In this document: one piece after another, positions 1 to 8,793 of the stretch
Numbering within the stretch: position 1 is the stretch's first letter
Layout of the letters: each line of letters begins with the position of its first letter
Assembly (NCBI RefSeq): GCF_038005985.1
Contig: NZ_JBBOUI010000001.1
Span: forward strand, 2,562,001-2,626,000
DNA length: 64,000 nt
Direction: 5' to 3'
From: Solibacillus sp. FSL R7-0682
GTDB taxonomy: Bacteria > Bacillota > Bacilli > Bacillales_A > Planococcaceae
Translations under genes and position numbers: made by a program
Notes under the pieces: model-generated
Database searches by the model: none
What the model saw: only the letters and a program-made list of their open reading frames with translations
Told to the model about the DNA's origin: nothing

Positions 1-710
1 TAAATGCCGACAGCTATACATTCATTAACAAGCACTTCATCCCCCGCTATATTAAAATCAAACAGACCACTAATTTCATATTTTTCATTAAACAACATAT
101 TATAATAGCAAAAATCACCCTGTGTAGCTGCTTTTGGTAAAGACGGCCACATTAGCCTCAATTTTTCTCTATGAGCATTATAATAAGTTGAAATGAGTGC
201 TGTAATTTCTTCTTTGGGGTAACTCTCTTGTAATTTTAAAAAGCTTAATTCATTTTCATCATAATCGCCAAGCTTTTCTGTTTGATTACCTCCAAACATT
301 GCCCAAGATGTTGATTGAAATAGCCTAATATTTTGTTGGAGAGAAAGCTGATGCATTTTTCCTAATGCAGTTGCAATATTAGTAAGAACCCTATCATTAA
401 CATATTGCAATTCTGCCCCATAGACTCTTCTTTCTAATGTGTATATAAACGTTCCAAACTGTACTACAAAAGAATTGGCAGTTGTTTTTAAAAAGCTAGT
501 ACAAGGTAGAATATTTGCCAATTGATTTGCAAATATACAAACATCATTTATACGATAATTTGTATATTTCTCAGCTTTTAAAATAAACTGTTCTCCATTA
601 ATACTTTCAATCTCAATTAATTTCTTATCAGAATCTCGTATGACACGAAACTGTTGTATATCTATATTCCAGTGATCGAGTATTTGATTTATCGGAATAG
701 TAAATGCCAT
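1..710 (-). CDS. APH/choline kinase-type phosphotransferase, 3' end beyond window
   Basis: Open frame running off the left edge; about 236 residues are visible, beginning MAFTIPINQILDHW. Late in the visible part QGDFCYYNML matches the catalytic HGDxxxxN loop of aminoglycoside phosphotransferase-like kinases (His replaced by Gln), followed by LFDFNIAGDE, matching the metal-binding DFD/DxD segment. The family phosphorylates small hydroxyl substrates (antibiotics, choline, homoserine, sugars); which one cannot be told here. The start has GGAG 6 bases upstream and lies 20 bases after the stop of the preceding membrane protein gene, so the two are probably co-transcribed. The Gln in place of the usual His is worth noting because the Asp next to it is the catalytic base. 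Confidence 0.75.
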   Translation of the reverse strand, partial: MAFTIPINQILDHWNIDIQQFRVIRDSDKKLIEIESINGEQFILKAEKYTNYRINDVCIFANQLANILPCTSFLKTTANSFVVQFGTFIYTLERRVYGAELQYVNDRVLTNIATALGKMHQLSLQQNIRLFQSTSWAMFGGNQTEKLGDYDENELSFLKLQESYPKEEITALISTYYNAHREKLRLMWPSLPKAATQGDFCYYNMLFNEKYEISGLFDFNIAGDEVLVNECIAVGI

Positions 711-730
711 GTTCTACTCCTCTATCTCTA

Positions 731-1270
731 TCATTTTTTTGGCCTTTCATTGTAAGGAATATTTTTTTCTCGAGCCGTATTGTAAATATAGCTTGTAACG
801 TGAAATTTATTTTCCTTCATTACAATTTCCTTACCATCGACTGTAGTAAAAATATGTTCCCCAAGATCGTTTGGTACAAATTCTAACGTAACTTCCTTCA
901 CATCTGCCCAATCTAAAGATTTTTCAGTTATAAACTTCTTAAAAACAATTTTTTCTGAATCAATAACCGTATAGATTTGCGACGTACTATAAAGTAAAGT
1001 AAATCCTAAAAGTACAATTAAAATACTAGCTACTGCTGTCAAAGCTGTCCGTTTCCAAAATTGCAGCATACTCGCCCCTGCAAATACAGCAAAGGCAATA
1101 ATAATTATTGATGCACTTGTTCCAAAGGAATAGACAAATAATTTCGTATCATCTTTAAACAAAGTGTCAATGAGTATAATTGGTACAAAAATTGCAAAAA
1201 GTGGTGAAATAATTAAGCATGCAATTGCTGCCATTGAAAAAAATAAGCGTGGTGAAAAATTTTTAAACAT
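731..1270 (-). CDS. membrane protein with C-terminal PH-like domain, unknown function
   Basis: About 179 residues. Three hydrophobic segments fill the first two thirds: ACLIISPLFAIFVPIILI, SASIIIIAFAVFAGA and TAVASILIVLLGFTLLY. A soluble tail follows (IYTVIDSEKIVFKKF... SLDWADVKEVTLEF...), whose pattern resembles the bacterial PH-like domains attached to membrane helices; that is inference. The ATG at 1270 is chosen because AAGGGGGAG lies just upstream; a longer frame to 1300 has no ribosome site. The gene is 84 bases downstream of the DUF3021 gene and 20 bases upstream of the kinase-like gene. No function is known to me. Confidence 0.6.
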   Translation of the reverse strand: MFKNFSPRLFFSMAAIACLIISPLFAIFVPIILIDTLFKDDTKLFVYSFGTSASIIIIAFAVFAGASMLQFWKRTALTAVASILIVLLGFTLLYSTSQIYTVIDSEKIVFKKFITEKSLDWADVKEVTLEFVPNDLGEHIFTTVDGKEIVMKENKFHVTSYIYNTAREKNIPYNERPKK

Positions 1271-1354
1271 ACAACTCCCCCTTATCCAGTACACTTCCAT
1301 TATATAACAATATTAGTATATTTTTAAATTTATTTATATTTAAACTTCAATTCA

Positions 1355-1777
1355 CTAATTTTTCCTTCTTAATATAGCCTCATTAATTAATTCTGCTTCC
1401 CTTTTCAATTTCACATAATTTGCATACCAAATAATAAAGAATATAACACTCGTATATAGAAAATATGTCATCAAATCCTTTGATGTTATTGATACAATTT
1501 TGAGCCAAATTGAAACAATAAAAAGGACCACTATTGTCGTCAAATAATGAATAAACATCTTTTTTTCGTAATGTAATCTTGTCCGATAAATAATGCTTCC
1601 AAATCCCCCAGCAACGAGTGCTACTAAAAAGATTCCCAATACAATTAAATCATAGTTCATTTTAATTTGATCAAAGATTACTTCACCATTTTTCCAATAT
1701 GGTACACATAGCGATAACATAAAAATCATGCACCCCACTGCAAAGGACTGAATAATCGACGAAATTGCGTTTTGCAT
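1355..1777 (-). CDS. DUF3021-type four-helix membrane protein
   Basis: 140 residues with four predicted transmembrane helices: SFAVGCMIFMLSLCVPY, LIVLGIFLVALVAGGFGSII, HYLTTIVVLFIVSIWL and LMTYFLYTSVIFFIIWYA. A basic C-terminal tail (KLKREAELINEAILRRKN) follows. Length, topology and position directly after a LytTR regulator match DUF3021 proteins, the membrane partner in LytTR regulatory pairs that control an inhibited transcription factor. Only 3 bases separate it from the regulator's stop, and its ribosome site (AGGGGTG) lies inside that gene's end, so translation is probably coupled. The family assignment rests on pattern and context, not on a search. Confidence 0.7.
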   Translation of the reverse strand: MQNAISSIIQSFAVGCMIFMLSLCVPYWKNGEVIFDQIKMNYDLIVLGIFLVALVAGGFGSIIYRTRLHYEKKMFIHYLTTIVVLFIVSIWLKIVSITSKDLMTYFLYTSVIFFIIWYANYVKLKREAELINEAILRRKN

Positions 1778-1780
1778 ACG

Positions 1781-2224
1781 TTACACCCCTATTTTCTTTT
1801 TAAAATTTGGTCGATATTTACGACTAATTACATCCTCTAGCCCATTCTCTAACGTAATGTCCAACGTTCCGCTAAATGATGCTTTAACAGATTGTACGGC
1901 ACTTAGATTGATTAGAGAACTTTTAGAAATACGAATAAACTGGTTACCTAATGTTTGCTCAAACACTCCCAATGTAGTCTTTGTCTCATACCAGTTCCCC
2001 TCTGCATCATAAACAATTACCTTACCTACTTCTGTACGGATTAAATAAATGGCAGATCGATCTACAAAAACTATTTCCTTCGCTTGTTGAATCGCGATTC
2101 GATCTTCAAATTCCTCATTTTTTAATAGTTTAATCGCTTTTTCAATAGTTGAAGTCATTTTATTTGTTTTAATTTCAGCCACTGGATCAATAAATTCTTC
2201 CGCTAATAGCACTTCTACCTTCAT
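1781..2224 (-). CDS. LytTR-domain DNA-binding regulator
   Basis: 147 residues. Roughly residues 45-145 form a LytTR DNA-binding domain: AKEIVFVDRSAIYLIRTE, the strand pair KTTLGVFEQTLGNQFIRISKS, then SLINLSAVQSV and SGTLDITLENG...ISRKYRPNFKKKIGV. There is no response-regulator receiver domain, so this is the stand-alone type usually controlled by a partner membrane protein; the DUF3021 gene follows at once. The start at 2224 has GGAGGTG at good spacing. The family typically regulates its own operon through paired 9-base repeats. Its upstream region (2225-2660) holds candidate operators, described separately. Confidence 0.85.
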   Translation of the reverse strand: MKVEVLLAEEFIDPVAEIKTNKMTSTIEKAIKLLKNEEFEDRIAIQQAKEIVFVDRSAIYLIRTEVGKVIVYDAEGNWYETKTTLGVFEQTLGNQFIRISKSSLINLSAVQSVKASFSGTLDITLENGLEDVISRKYRPNFKKKIGV

Positions 2225-2371
2225 TAAGGCACCTCCAATTTACATAACTTAACTGTCGCATAACAACGTATTTGAAGTGGATATTAAGTAAATTATATCA
2301 AATGTATTTTCCAATAAAATGCATTTCACAAGCGAAATACGACCTTTTACAAATCAATAAAATACAATAAT

Positions 2372-2386
2372 TGATATTCATTATCA
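2372..2386. promoter_or_regulatory. Fur/PerR-family-like operator candidate
   Basis: TGATATTCATTATCA matches the 7-1-7 consensus TGATAATNATTATCA in all but one position. It sits in the 440-base gap between the minus-strand LytTR operon (start 2224) and the plus-strand ald gene (start 2665), so it could serve either. Which Fur-family member (Fur, PerR, Zur) would bind cannot be told from one site. Confidence 0.4.
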
Positions 2387-2426
2387 TGTTTTTTTATTCA
2401 ATTTGACATCTACTAAATTTTACAGT

Positions 2427-2452
2427 TGATTATTGTTATATAACAATAATCA
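2427..2452. promoter_or_regulatory. perfect 26-bp palindrome, probable operator
   Basis: The half-site TGATTATTGTTAT is followed immediately by its exact reverse complement, giving a 26-bp palindrome with no mismatch. The right arm runs on into ATCATTCTCA, again Fur-box-like. There is no T-run, so it is not a terminator, and being AT-rich it is more likely a protein site than an RNA hairpin. Located between the LytTR operon and ald; the cognate protein is unknown. Confidence 0.5.
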
Positions 2453-2580
2453 TTCTCAATGGGATAAATCATGCGTATAACCAACCGAAAATACCCATAA
2501 TTCTAAGAAATTTTTTACTTAAAGAATATCCGTTAGTATTTCCAATATAATTAATAGAATATTCAAATAAAACTTTCTGT

Positions 2581-2609
2581 TTGATTTCATGCAATTCTTT
2601 ATGCATAAT
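2581..2609 (+). promoter_or_regulatory. candidate sigma-A promoter for ald
   Basis: TTGATT, a 17-base spacer and CATAAT precede the aldehyde dehydrogenase start by about 55 bases, which leaves room for a short leader with ribosome site AAGGA near 2652. The -35 is 4-5 of 6 and the -10 is 5 of 6 to consensus. No experimental support. Confidence 0.4.
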
Positions 2610-2664
2610 AATGGTGAAAAGTTGAAAAACACTTTACCCTTAGGTAACGAAAGAAGGAATAAAT

Positions 2665-4185
2665 ATGATTTATGCAAATCCTAATACTGCAGGCGCAGTA
2701 ATCGACTTTAAAGAAAAATACAATAACTTTATCGGTGGTGAATGGGTAGCTCCAGTTAAAGGTCAATACTTTGACGTAAAATCTCCTATTACAGGTAAAG
2801 TTTTCACATCGGTAGCACGCTCTACTGTTGAAGATATCGAGTTAGCATTAGATGCTGCACATGCTGCAAAAGATGCTTGGGCACAAACTTCAGTTGCTTA
2901 CCGTGCAAACATTTTAAATAAAATCGCTGACCGTATGGAAGCTAATTTAGAGAAAATAGCAGTTGCTGAAACTTGGGACAACGGTAAAGCAGTACGTGAA
3001 ACATTAAATGCTGATATTCCGTTAGCAATCGATCACTTCCGTTACTTCGCTGGCGCTATCCGCGCGCAACAAGGTGGCATTTCTGAAATTGATCATGATA
3101 CAGTTGCTTACCATTTCCATGAGCCAATCGGGGTTGTAGGTCAAATTATTCCTTGGAACTTCCCATTACTTATGGCTACTTGGAAAATCGCTCCAGCATT
3201 AGCTGCTGGTAACACAATCGTTATGAAGCCTGCTGAGCAAACTCCAGCTTCAATCTTAGTGTTAATCGAAATCATCCAAGATTTATTACCAAAAGGTGTT
3301 TTCAATATCGTAAACGGTTTTGGTGTTGAAGTTGGTCAACCATTAGCAACAAACCCGCGTATTAACAAAGTAGCATTCACAGGTTCTACGGGTGTAGGTC
3401 GCTTAATCATGCAATATGCTACAGAAAACATCATCCCTGTAACATTAGAGCTTGGTGGTAAATCACCAAACATCTTCTTCCCAGACGTAATGGATCAAGA
3501 TGATGAGTTTTTAGACAAAGCGGTAGAAGGTTTAGTAATGTTCGCATTAAACTCAGGCGAAATTTGTACTTGTCCTTCTCGTGCACTAGTTCACGAATCA
3601 ATTTACGATAAATTTATGGAACGTGTGCTAGAACGTGTTAAAGCGATTAAAATCGGTAACCCATTAGACACAGAAGTAATGATGGGTGCACAAGCTTCTA
3701 ACGAACAATTACAAAAAATCTTATCTTACATTGAAATTGGTAAAGAAGAAGGCGCTGAGTTATTGATTGGTGGTTACCAAAACAAATTAGATCAAGATCA
3801 AGAAGGTGGCTACTATGTAGCTCCAACTGTATTCAAGGGCGACAATAAAATGCGTATTTTCCAAGAAGAAATCTTTGGTCCAGTTTTATCAGTAACGACA
3901 TTCAGCACATTTGAAGAGGCAATGGAAATTGCTAACGATACAGAATTCGGTTTAGGTGCAGGCGTATGGTCTCGTAACATGGATACTGCTTACCGCGCAG
4001 TTCGTGGTATCCAAGCAGGTCGAGTTTGGACAAACACTTACCACCAATACCCAGCGCACGCTGCATTCGGTGGTTATAAAAAATCAGGTATCGGTCGTGA
4101 AAATCACTTAATGATGTTAGATCACTACCAACAAACAAAATGTATGTTAGTAAGCTACAACAAATCAGCTCAAGGGTTCTTCTAA
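2665..4185 (+). CDS. NAD-dependent aldehyde dehydrogenase (AldB/ExaC type)
   Basis: 506 residues, full length for the family. It oxidises aldehydes (in this subgroup typically acetaldehyde) to acids with NAD(P). Visible landmarks: [14 protein letters not shown] and the cofactor loop FTGSTGVG, Glu262 in LELGGKSP as general base, catalytic Cys301 in GEICTCPSR, and EIFGPVL near residue 400. The overall sequence and the downstream DUF779 gene fit the AldB/ExaC group, where that pairing is recurrent. Codons look highly optimised (few rare codons), suggesting strong expression. The upstream 440 bases carry a palindrome and a Fur-like box, so expression is probably regulated. Confidence 0.93.
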   Translation: MIYANPNTAGAVIDFKEKYNNFIGGEWVAPVKGQYFDVKSPITGKVFTSVARSTVEDIELALDAAHAAKDAWAQTSVAYRANILNKIADRMEANLEKIAVAETWDNGKAVRETLNADIPLAIDHFRYFAGAIRAQQGGISEIDHDTVAYHFHEPIGVVGQIIPWNFPLLMATWKIAPALAAGNTIVMKPAEQTPASILVLIEIIQDLLPKGVFNIVNGFGVEVGQPLATNPRINKVAFTGSTGVGRLIMQYATENIIPVTLELGGKSPNIFFPDVMDQDDEFLDKAVEGLVMFALNSGEICTCPSRALVHESIYDKFMERVLERVKAIKIGNPLDTEVMMGAQASNEQLQKILSYIEIGKEEGAELLIGGYQNKLDQDQEGGYYVAPTVFKGDNKMRIFQEEIFGPVLSVTTFSTFEEAMEIANDTEFGLGAGVWSRNMDTAYRAVRGIQAGRVWTNTYHQYPAHAAFGGYKKSGIGRENHLMMLDHYQQTKCMLVSYNKSAQGFF

Positions 4186-4207
4186 TCTTACGTTAATGTG
4201 ATAGTTT

Positions 4208-4247
4208 ATAGGCGGAAGCGTTCGCGTAACGTTTCCGCCTATTTTTA
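4208..4247 (+). terminator. hairpin terminator/attenuator between ald and DUF779 gene
   Basis: A 13-bp stem built on TAGGCGGAA...TTCCGCCTA with a 7-base loop is followed by TTTTT. It lies only about 20 bases before the DUF779 start, so it probably lowers expression of the second gene or protects the ald transcript 3' end rather than ending the operon completely. Confidence 0.75.
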
Positions 4248-4265
4248 TAAGGGAGGTCATGGAAA

Positions 4266-4598
4266 ATGGAAAAATTAATCGCTACAAAATCGGCGATCCA
4301 TGTAATTGAATTGCTTAAAGAAAAGCATGGCAACCTATTACTCCAACAATCAGGTGGTTGTTGTGATGGCACAGTCCCAATGTGTTTTAAAGCCGATGGT
4401 CATTACATTAGCAGTCAAAATGTTTTAGTTGGCGAAATCTCCGGTGTTCCGTACTATATCGATAAAACACAATACGAATATATGAAGCATATGCAAATTG
4501 AAGTTGATGCTATTGAGGGGCAAGGCGCTTCCTTCTCACTAGAAAGTGTTGAGGGCTATGCATTTATTATCCATTCACATATTTTAAAAGAAGCCTAA
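4266..4598 (+). CDS. DUF779 family protein, aldehyde dehydrogenase partner
   Basis: 110 residues. The Cys-rich block QSGGCCDGTVPMCF (residues about 30-43) and the downstream GVPYYIDKTQYEYMKHMQ are characteristic of DUF779 proteins, which are encoded next to AldB/ExaC-type aldehyde dehydrogenases in many bacteria. The biochemical role is not established; the clustered cysteines suggest metal binding or redox sensing (inference). GGGAGG lies 9 bases before the ATG. An out-of-frame ATG at 4259 was not used. Confidence 0.85.
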   Translation: MEKLIATKSAIHVIELLKEKHGNLLLQQSGGCCDGTVPMCFKADGHYISSQNVLVGEISGVPYYIDKTQYEYMKHMQIEVDAIEGQGASFSLESVEGYAFIIHSHILKEA

Positions 4599-4656
4599 TG
4601 TATTACTAGAGCAACAAAAGGACACATTCCGTTATGGATTGTGCCCTTTATATAAT

Positions 4657-5829
4657 TTACTTTATTTGTAATGCTCTCCGATAAATAAAAATACTACTAA
4701 ACAGCAACAGTGCGATAATAGTATACATCCAATCTACTGTCACAATAAGTAGCCATCCACCAAAAATCGGCCCTATAAAACCTCCTATATTTTTTAATTG
4801 TGAGGCTCCTAAATATATCCCCTTTTGATCATTTGGGGCGATTTCTTCAATAACCGCATTCATTGTTGGGAAACAGAAAATTTCACCGATTGAAAATACC
4901 GCCATACTCACTAGGAACATCCAAGTATTTTCAGATAAACCAAATAGCAATAAACCTATCGAAAAAATAATGATTCCTATTTTTAATGACGTATAAATTG
5001 GCCATCTTTCAACTAATATCGTTAATGGCAATTGTAACGCTAATACCGTAATCGAATTGACTACAATTACATAGGAAAACAGTTTGACTCCATCTTCCAC
5101 CTTCATATCAATTAATTGCGGTAATGTCGAATCAAATTGCGAATAACCTAATGAGATTAATATGCCACCCGCGATAAAGTAAAGCAACTTTTGATCACGA
5201 CGAACTGCATGAAATAAAGCACTAATTCGGTGTCCTACTGCAAGTTTTTGTTGCTTCATTTCATAGCGATTGAGGACAATCAATAAGAAACCACCATATG
5301 TTACATACATGAAGCCAGTAATCATGAACGGTACAGACGCGTTGGATAAGCTCGAAATCCAAACACCTAATAACGGTCCAATAACAGCTGCAATATTAAT
5401 GGCTGTATAGCGTACAGAAAATAAGCGACGTTTTTTTTCATCATCTGTAAAATCTATCATTAATGCTTGTGTACCCGGCTCAAAAAATGAGCGACAAATT
5501 CCATTAACGGCATTTAACACGACAAAAAAGATTGCAGATGGTGCAAATGCAAACCCAAAAAACGTTAAGCTCCAAACAAATATCGTCGTTATAATGACAA
5601 TTTTTCTACCAAAGCAGTCTGTTAAATAGCCCCCTACTAAACCACCAAACGTCGAGAAAAGTGGGGCCATTCCTAAAGTTAAGCCAATTAATAATGGCGA
5701 TGCATGTAATTCGTTATGTAAATATAATGCCAAAAAAGGTATTGCCATAAAGCTTGCGGTTCTAGCAAATATTGTCCCGCTTAATATAATCCACACGAGT
5801 GGATGAAAATAGCTTACAATTGACTTCAT
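4657..5829 (-). CDS. MFS transporter
   Basis: About 390 residues with twelve hydrophobic segments. The loop 2-3 signature is visible as GGLVGGYLTDCFGRK, and FFEPGTQALMIDF and GPLLGVWI are typical of drug:H+ antiporter-like (DHA1) members. It likely exports a small molecule; substrate unknown. The ATG at 5829 is preferred over a longer frame to 5868 because AAAGGGAAC lies just before it. It follows an HTH-TPR regulator gene on the same strand, with a weak hairpin between, and may be controlled by it. Confidence 0.85.
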   Translation of the reverse strand: MKSIVSYFHPLVWIILSGTIFARTASFMAIPFLALYLHNELHASPLLIGLTLGMAPLFSTFGGLVGGYLTDCFGRKIVIITTIFVWSLTFFGFAFAPSAIFFVVLNAVNGICRSFFEPGTQALMIDFTDDEKKRRLFSVRYTAINIAAVIGPLLGVWISSLSNASVPFMITGFMYVTYGGFLLIVLNRYEMKQQKLAVGHRISALFHAVRRDQKLLYFIAGGILISLGYSQFDSTLPQLIDMKVEDGVKLFSYVIVVNSITVLALQLPLTILVERWPIYTSLKIGIIIFSIGLLLFGLSENTWMFLVSMAVFSIGEIFCFPTMNAVIEEIAPNDQKGIYLGASQLKNIGGFIGPIFGGWLLIVTVDWMYTIIALLLFSSIFIYRRALQIK

Positions 5830-5845
5830 TTTGTTCCCTTTCGTT

Positions 5846-5890
5846 AAAAGCGGGCAAACCTCTAACAAAATTAGATTTACCCACTTTTTT
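5846..5890. terminator. imperfect hairpin between regulator and MFS gene
   Basis: GCGGGCAAACCTCTAA pairs with TTAGATTTACCCAC, with two mismatches and a two-base bulge. A T6 run follows on the plus strand and a T4 run on the minus strand. Both flanking genes are on the minus strand, so it may act as a partial terminator before the MFS gene. Confidence 0.4.
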
Positions 5891-5897
5891 ATTTTTA

Positions 5898-7145
5898 TTA
5901 GTGCATGATTGTCTCATATGCATTAATAATCAATCTTTTATCAATAGAGTCCTTAAAATCCTTTACGCCATCCATTGCATATAAAATATCTCGTTTTGCA
6001 TCTTCTATCTCACCATTTTCTAAATAACAGAGTGCACGTACTGCAAATGAACGATAAAATCTAATTGCATCTAATGGATGGTGATGTAACTTTGGCCCCT
6101 CTATGTTTTTTAAATATCCCATCGCTTCATTGAATTGTTTTAATTGGAAATGTGCGTATGCAAATTCTCCGAAAATAAATTGATTCATTTGTTTAATGAC
6201 ATCGGTTGGTAAATGAAGATAATTAACTGTTGTTTGAATGACCTTATTATAGTCCTTTACAACATTATTTAAGTATATAAGCTGTGCAAGTTCCACAATA
6301 ACCACTTCAATTGCATCTTCAAAAATAATAGAGAAAGCTTCTATTTTTTTCAAATATTCAAGAGCCTTTTCCCCATCCTCTTTCATAACATTGATAAAGA
6401 ATAGATAACGGTAAAAGTCATGGACTCGATACAGTATCTTTTTTTCATGGGCTATTTCTAAAGCAAGCTGTAAATAATGTTCGGATTTTTCATCATTATT
6501 TAACGCTGCATAAACGGCCATAAGATTATAGTATAAATCAAGTTGTTCAATTTCTCCTACAAATGCCTCATAATGTGAAATGTATGATTCGCCCTTTAAT
6601 AACCACTCAATGGCTTCCTCATAATGACGTACCATAAATTCCACGCTAGCAATTCGACTATAGCCTTTTACTATTTGGGAATACGCATGAATTTGTTTAT
6701 AGCGCTCAACAATCTCCACAAAAGGATCAATTGAAAGATTACGTTTTAAATAGTAATGCATTAAATCGTAAATTTCTGTTAAGCGGATTTCTTCAAATAC
6801 CGTACCGTTTAATTCCCCCTCCTCAATATACGGTTTAATTAAATCAATAATCTGTTGACATTTTTGATCAAAGATTAATTCATCAAATTCTTTTTTTAAT
6901 TGTCCCACTAATGGTTCTATTTTTAAATATAGCTTTCTAATTTCCGCGTTATCCTTCGTCTGCATTAATTCCGACACATCAATTTGTAGCTGCTTTGCAA
7001 TGTGCTGTAGGCTTTCCATTGAAGGCTGTGCTTTTCCGTTTTCAATTAAGCTCAGCATTCCTTTAGAAATGCGTTCTCCTGCTACTTGAGCAAGCGTCAT
7101 TTTACGTTCTTTACGTAATTCTTTTATTTTTTCACCAATATTCAT
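5898..7145 (-). CDS. XRE-type HTH regulator with TPR domain
   Basis: 415 residues. An N-terminal helix-turn-helix (residues 4-57: IGEKIKELRKERKMTLAQVA, then SKGMLSLIENGKAQPSMESL) is followed by about 330 residues of helical TPR-like repeats (YEEAIEWLLKGESY, DEKSEHYLQLALEIA, EKALEYLKKIEAF). This is the architecture of peptide-sensing RRNPP regulators (PlcR, NprR, Rgg) and related TPR regulators. No peptide gene follows it, so its signal is unknown. ATG 7145 has GAGGTG 8 bases upstream; an in-frame GTG at 7160 overlaps that ribosome site and was rejected. It is divergent from the MFS gene at 7342. Confidence 0.85.
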   Translation of the reverse strand: MNIGEKIKELRKERKMTLAQVAGERISKGMLSLIENGKAQPSMESLQHIAKQLQIDVSELMQTKDNAEIRKLYLKIEPLVGQLKKEFDELIFDQKCQQIIDLIKPYIEEGELNGTVFEEIRLTEIYDLMHYYLKRNLSIDPFVEIVERYKQIHAYSQIVKGYSRIASVEFMVRHYEEAIEWLLKGESYISHYEAFVGEIEQLDLYYNLMAVYAALNNDEKSEHYLQLALEIAHEKKILYRVHDFYRYLFFINVMKEDGEKALEYLKKIEAFSIIFEDAIEVVIVELAQLIYLNNVVKDYNKVIQTTVNYLHLPTDVIKQMNQFIFGEFAYAHFQLKQFNEAMGYLKNIEGPKLHHHPLDAIRFYRSFAVRALCYLENGEIEDAKRDILYAMDGVKDFKDSIDKRLIINAYETIMH

Positions 7146-7276
7146 TCCAATGCACCTCACATAATCAGTGTAACAAAAGCCTGTCCTGAAAGATATATTT
7201 TTAAATTAAATTAAACTAAAAACAATATAGAACAAAGAAAAAACAATTTAATTTTAAATTTAATTAAACTTTTGTA

Positions 7277-7324
7277 TTGATTTCCATTTTTCAATCGCAT
7301 ACAATGAGTTTAATAAAATTAAAC
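7277..7324 (+). promoter_or_regulatory. promoter with overlapping inverted-repeat operator
   Basis: TTGATT, a 17-base spacer and TACAAT (7277-7305) form a sigma-A-like promoter. Immediately after the -10 lies GTTTAAT-AAA-ATTAAAC (7308-7324), a perfect 7-bp inverted repeat covering the expected start of transcription. Related AATTAAAC words occur at about 7209-7216 and 7262-7269, the latter just upstream of the -35. The layout is that of a repressor site set; the HTH-TPR regulator encoded divergently is the natural candidate to bind it. Confidence 0.55.
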
Positions 7325-7341
7325 AAAAGGGGTTCAACATA

Positions 7342-8640
7342 ATGAACGATCAATTAAAACACAAAAAAGCGACCTACCATCTTTACACTTTTTTAGTCAG
7401 TAAGATCATTGGTTCACTAGGTTCACATGTTTATGCATTTGGTATTAGTATGTACATTCTTTCATTAACAGGCTCTTCATTAAGTTTTGCAACAAATATT
7501 TTATTAAGCTATTTACCACGTATAATTATTTCTCCATTCGCGGGTTTACTGAGTGATCGTTTTCCGCGCAAATGGCTCGTACTAGGGGGCCAGGCAGGTG
7601 TTATACTGTCAGTAAGTATTTTACTTATCTATACGTACACATTTGAACTTTCGTTAATTGCTATATATTGTGTGACAATCTTCAATAGTATTTTTAGTAC
7701 ATTCTCTAGCGTTGCCTTCACATCATCGATTGCCAATTTAGTTAATGAAGAACGATTACAAAAGGCCATGAGCTTTAATCAATTGTCGATGTCGATTTCT
7801 GGAATAGGTGGACCAATTGTAGGTGGTATGCTGTTTGGTTTTGTATCAATGGAAATATTCTTACTTACATTTATCATTGCGGCGATAGTCACATTAACAT
7901 TAGAGTCTACGATGAATTTCAAGTTATATCAAAAGGAAACGAGTACTCCTGCTACTAATTCTACTGAAAAAGAATCAATGCTTGAGAGCTTAAAGGCTGG
8001 TTTTACTTATGTAAAGGATAAGCGCGTAATTCGTTCGATTCTTTGGACAGCGCTCTGGTTAAACTTATTTTTCACAAGTGTAAATATTGGATTTGGCTTT
8101 ATTTTACTAACGATTTTAAAGTTAGATCCAAGGTTAATTGGAATTACTGAAGCTGGTGGAGCAATCGGCATATTAATTACTTCCATTTATTTTGCTTCCC
8201 GCTCAAACGTAAAATATCCATTAGTTGTTGTTAAGCGATCAACATTAATGACATCATTTTTAGTAATAAGTTTAGCGTTCCCATTATTTTTCGATTTTTC
8301 AAGTACAGTAAATTTCATTTATTACTTTATCGTAATGGTTTTGTTTGGCGGCTTCGGCGTTATTACAAACACACCAATCGGGGTTATGCTACAAGTATCC
8401 ATTGATGAAGAATATCGTGGACGTGTGTTTGGCATTGTTGAAATGATGGCGATGAGCATGATGCCAGTTGGAACACTATTATTCGGCGTTTTATACGATG
8501 TACTACCGGCACAGTGGATTTTAATCGTGAGTGGTTGCATTTTAATTGGCATTGTATTCACATTGCTACGTCCTTCAGTACTAAAGATGGCACATCCTGA
8601 ATTAGAAGAAAAGACACTGGAACCTGTTTTGGAAAAATAA
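7342..8640 (+). CDS. MFS transporter (EntS/MFS_3-like)
   Basis: 432 residues, twelve hydrophobic segments. LPRIIISPFAGLLSDRFPRK is the loop 2-3 MFS signature and FGVITNTPIGVMLQVSIDEEYRGRV-like sequence near residue 340 is characteristic of the MFS_3 (enterobactin exporter/macrolide efflux-like) group; a charged hydrophilic central loop at about 198-215 separates the two halves. Likely efflux of a hydrophobic compound or siderophore; substrate unknown. AAAAGGGG precedes the ATG. It is divergent from an HTH-TPR regulator, with an operator-like inverted repeat over its promoter. Confidence 0.85.
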   Translation: MNDQLKHKKATYHLYTFLVSKIIGSLGSHVYAFGISMYILSLTGSSLSFATNILLSYLPRIIISPFAGLLSDRFPRKWLVLGGQAGVILSVSILLIYTYTFELSLIAIYCVTIFNSIFSTFSSVAFTSSIANLVNEERLQKAMSFNQLSMSISGIGGPIVGGMLFGFVSMEIFLLTFIIAAIVTLTLESTMNFKLYQKETSTPATNSTEKESMLESLKAGFTYVKDKRVIRSILWTALWLNLFFTSVNIGFGFILLTILKLDPRLIGITEAGGAIGILITSIYFASRSNVKYPLVVVKRSTLMTSFLVISLAFPLFFDFSSTVNFIYYFIVMVLFGGFGVITNTPIGVMLQVSIDEEYRGRVFGIVEMMAMSMMPVGTLLFGVLYDVLPAQWILIVSGCILIGIVFTLLRPSVLKMAHPELEEKTLEPVLEK

Positions 8641-8655
8641 AACATTTGTTAAATG

Positions 8656-8697
8656 CCCTCATTTTTATTGAAATGAGGGTTTGGGTTTTTATTTAGA
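8656..8697 (+). terminator. intrinsic terminator after MFS gene
   Basis: CCCTCATTT and AAATGAGGG form a perfect 9-bp stem with a 6-base loop, followed by the U-rich tail TTTGGGTTTTTA. Confidence 0.75.
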
Positions 8698-8793
8698 AAT
8701 AAATTGATCGAACTTCCCTTATATTAATGAAACTATATTCAACTTATGAACGTAAGTGTATGTGAAGGTACCATTTTAGAGAGGAGTAACCCT

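Noticed and set aside
8322-8645. 107-codon minus-strand frame over the MFS gene end
   Set aside because: Antisense of a clear MFS coding region; no start signal.
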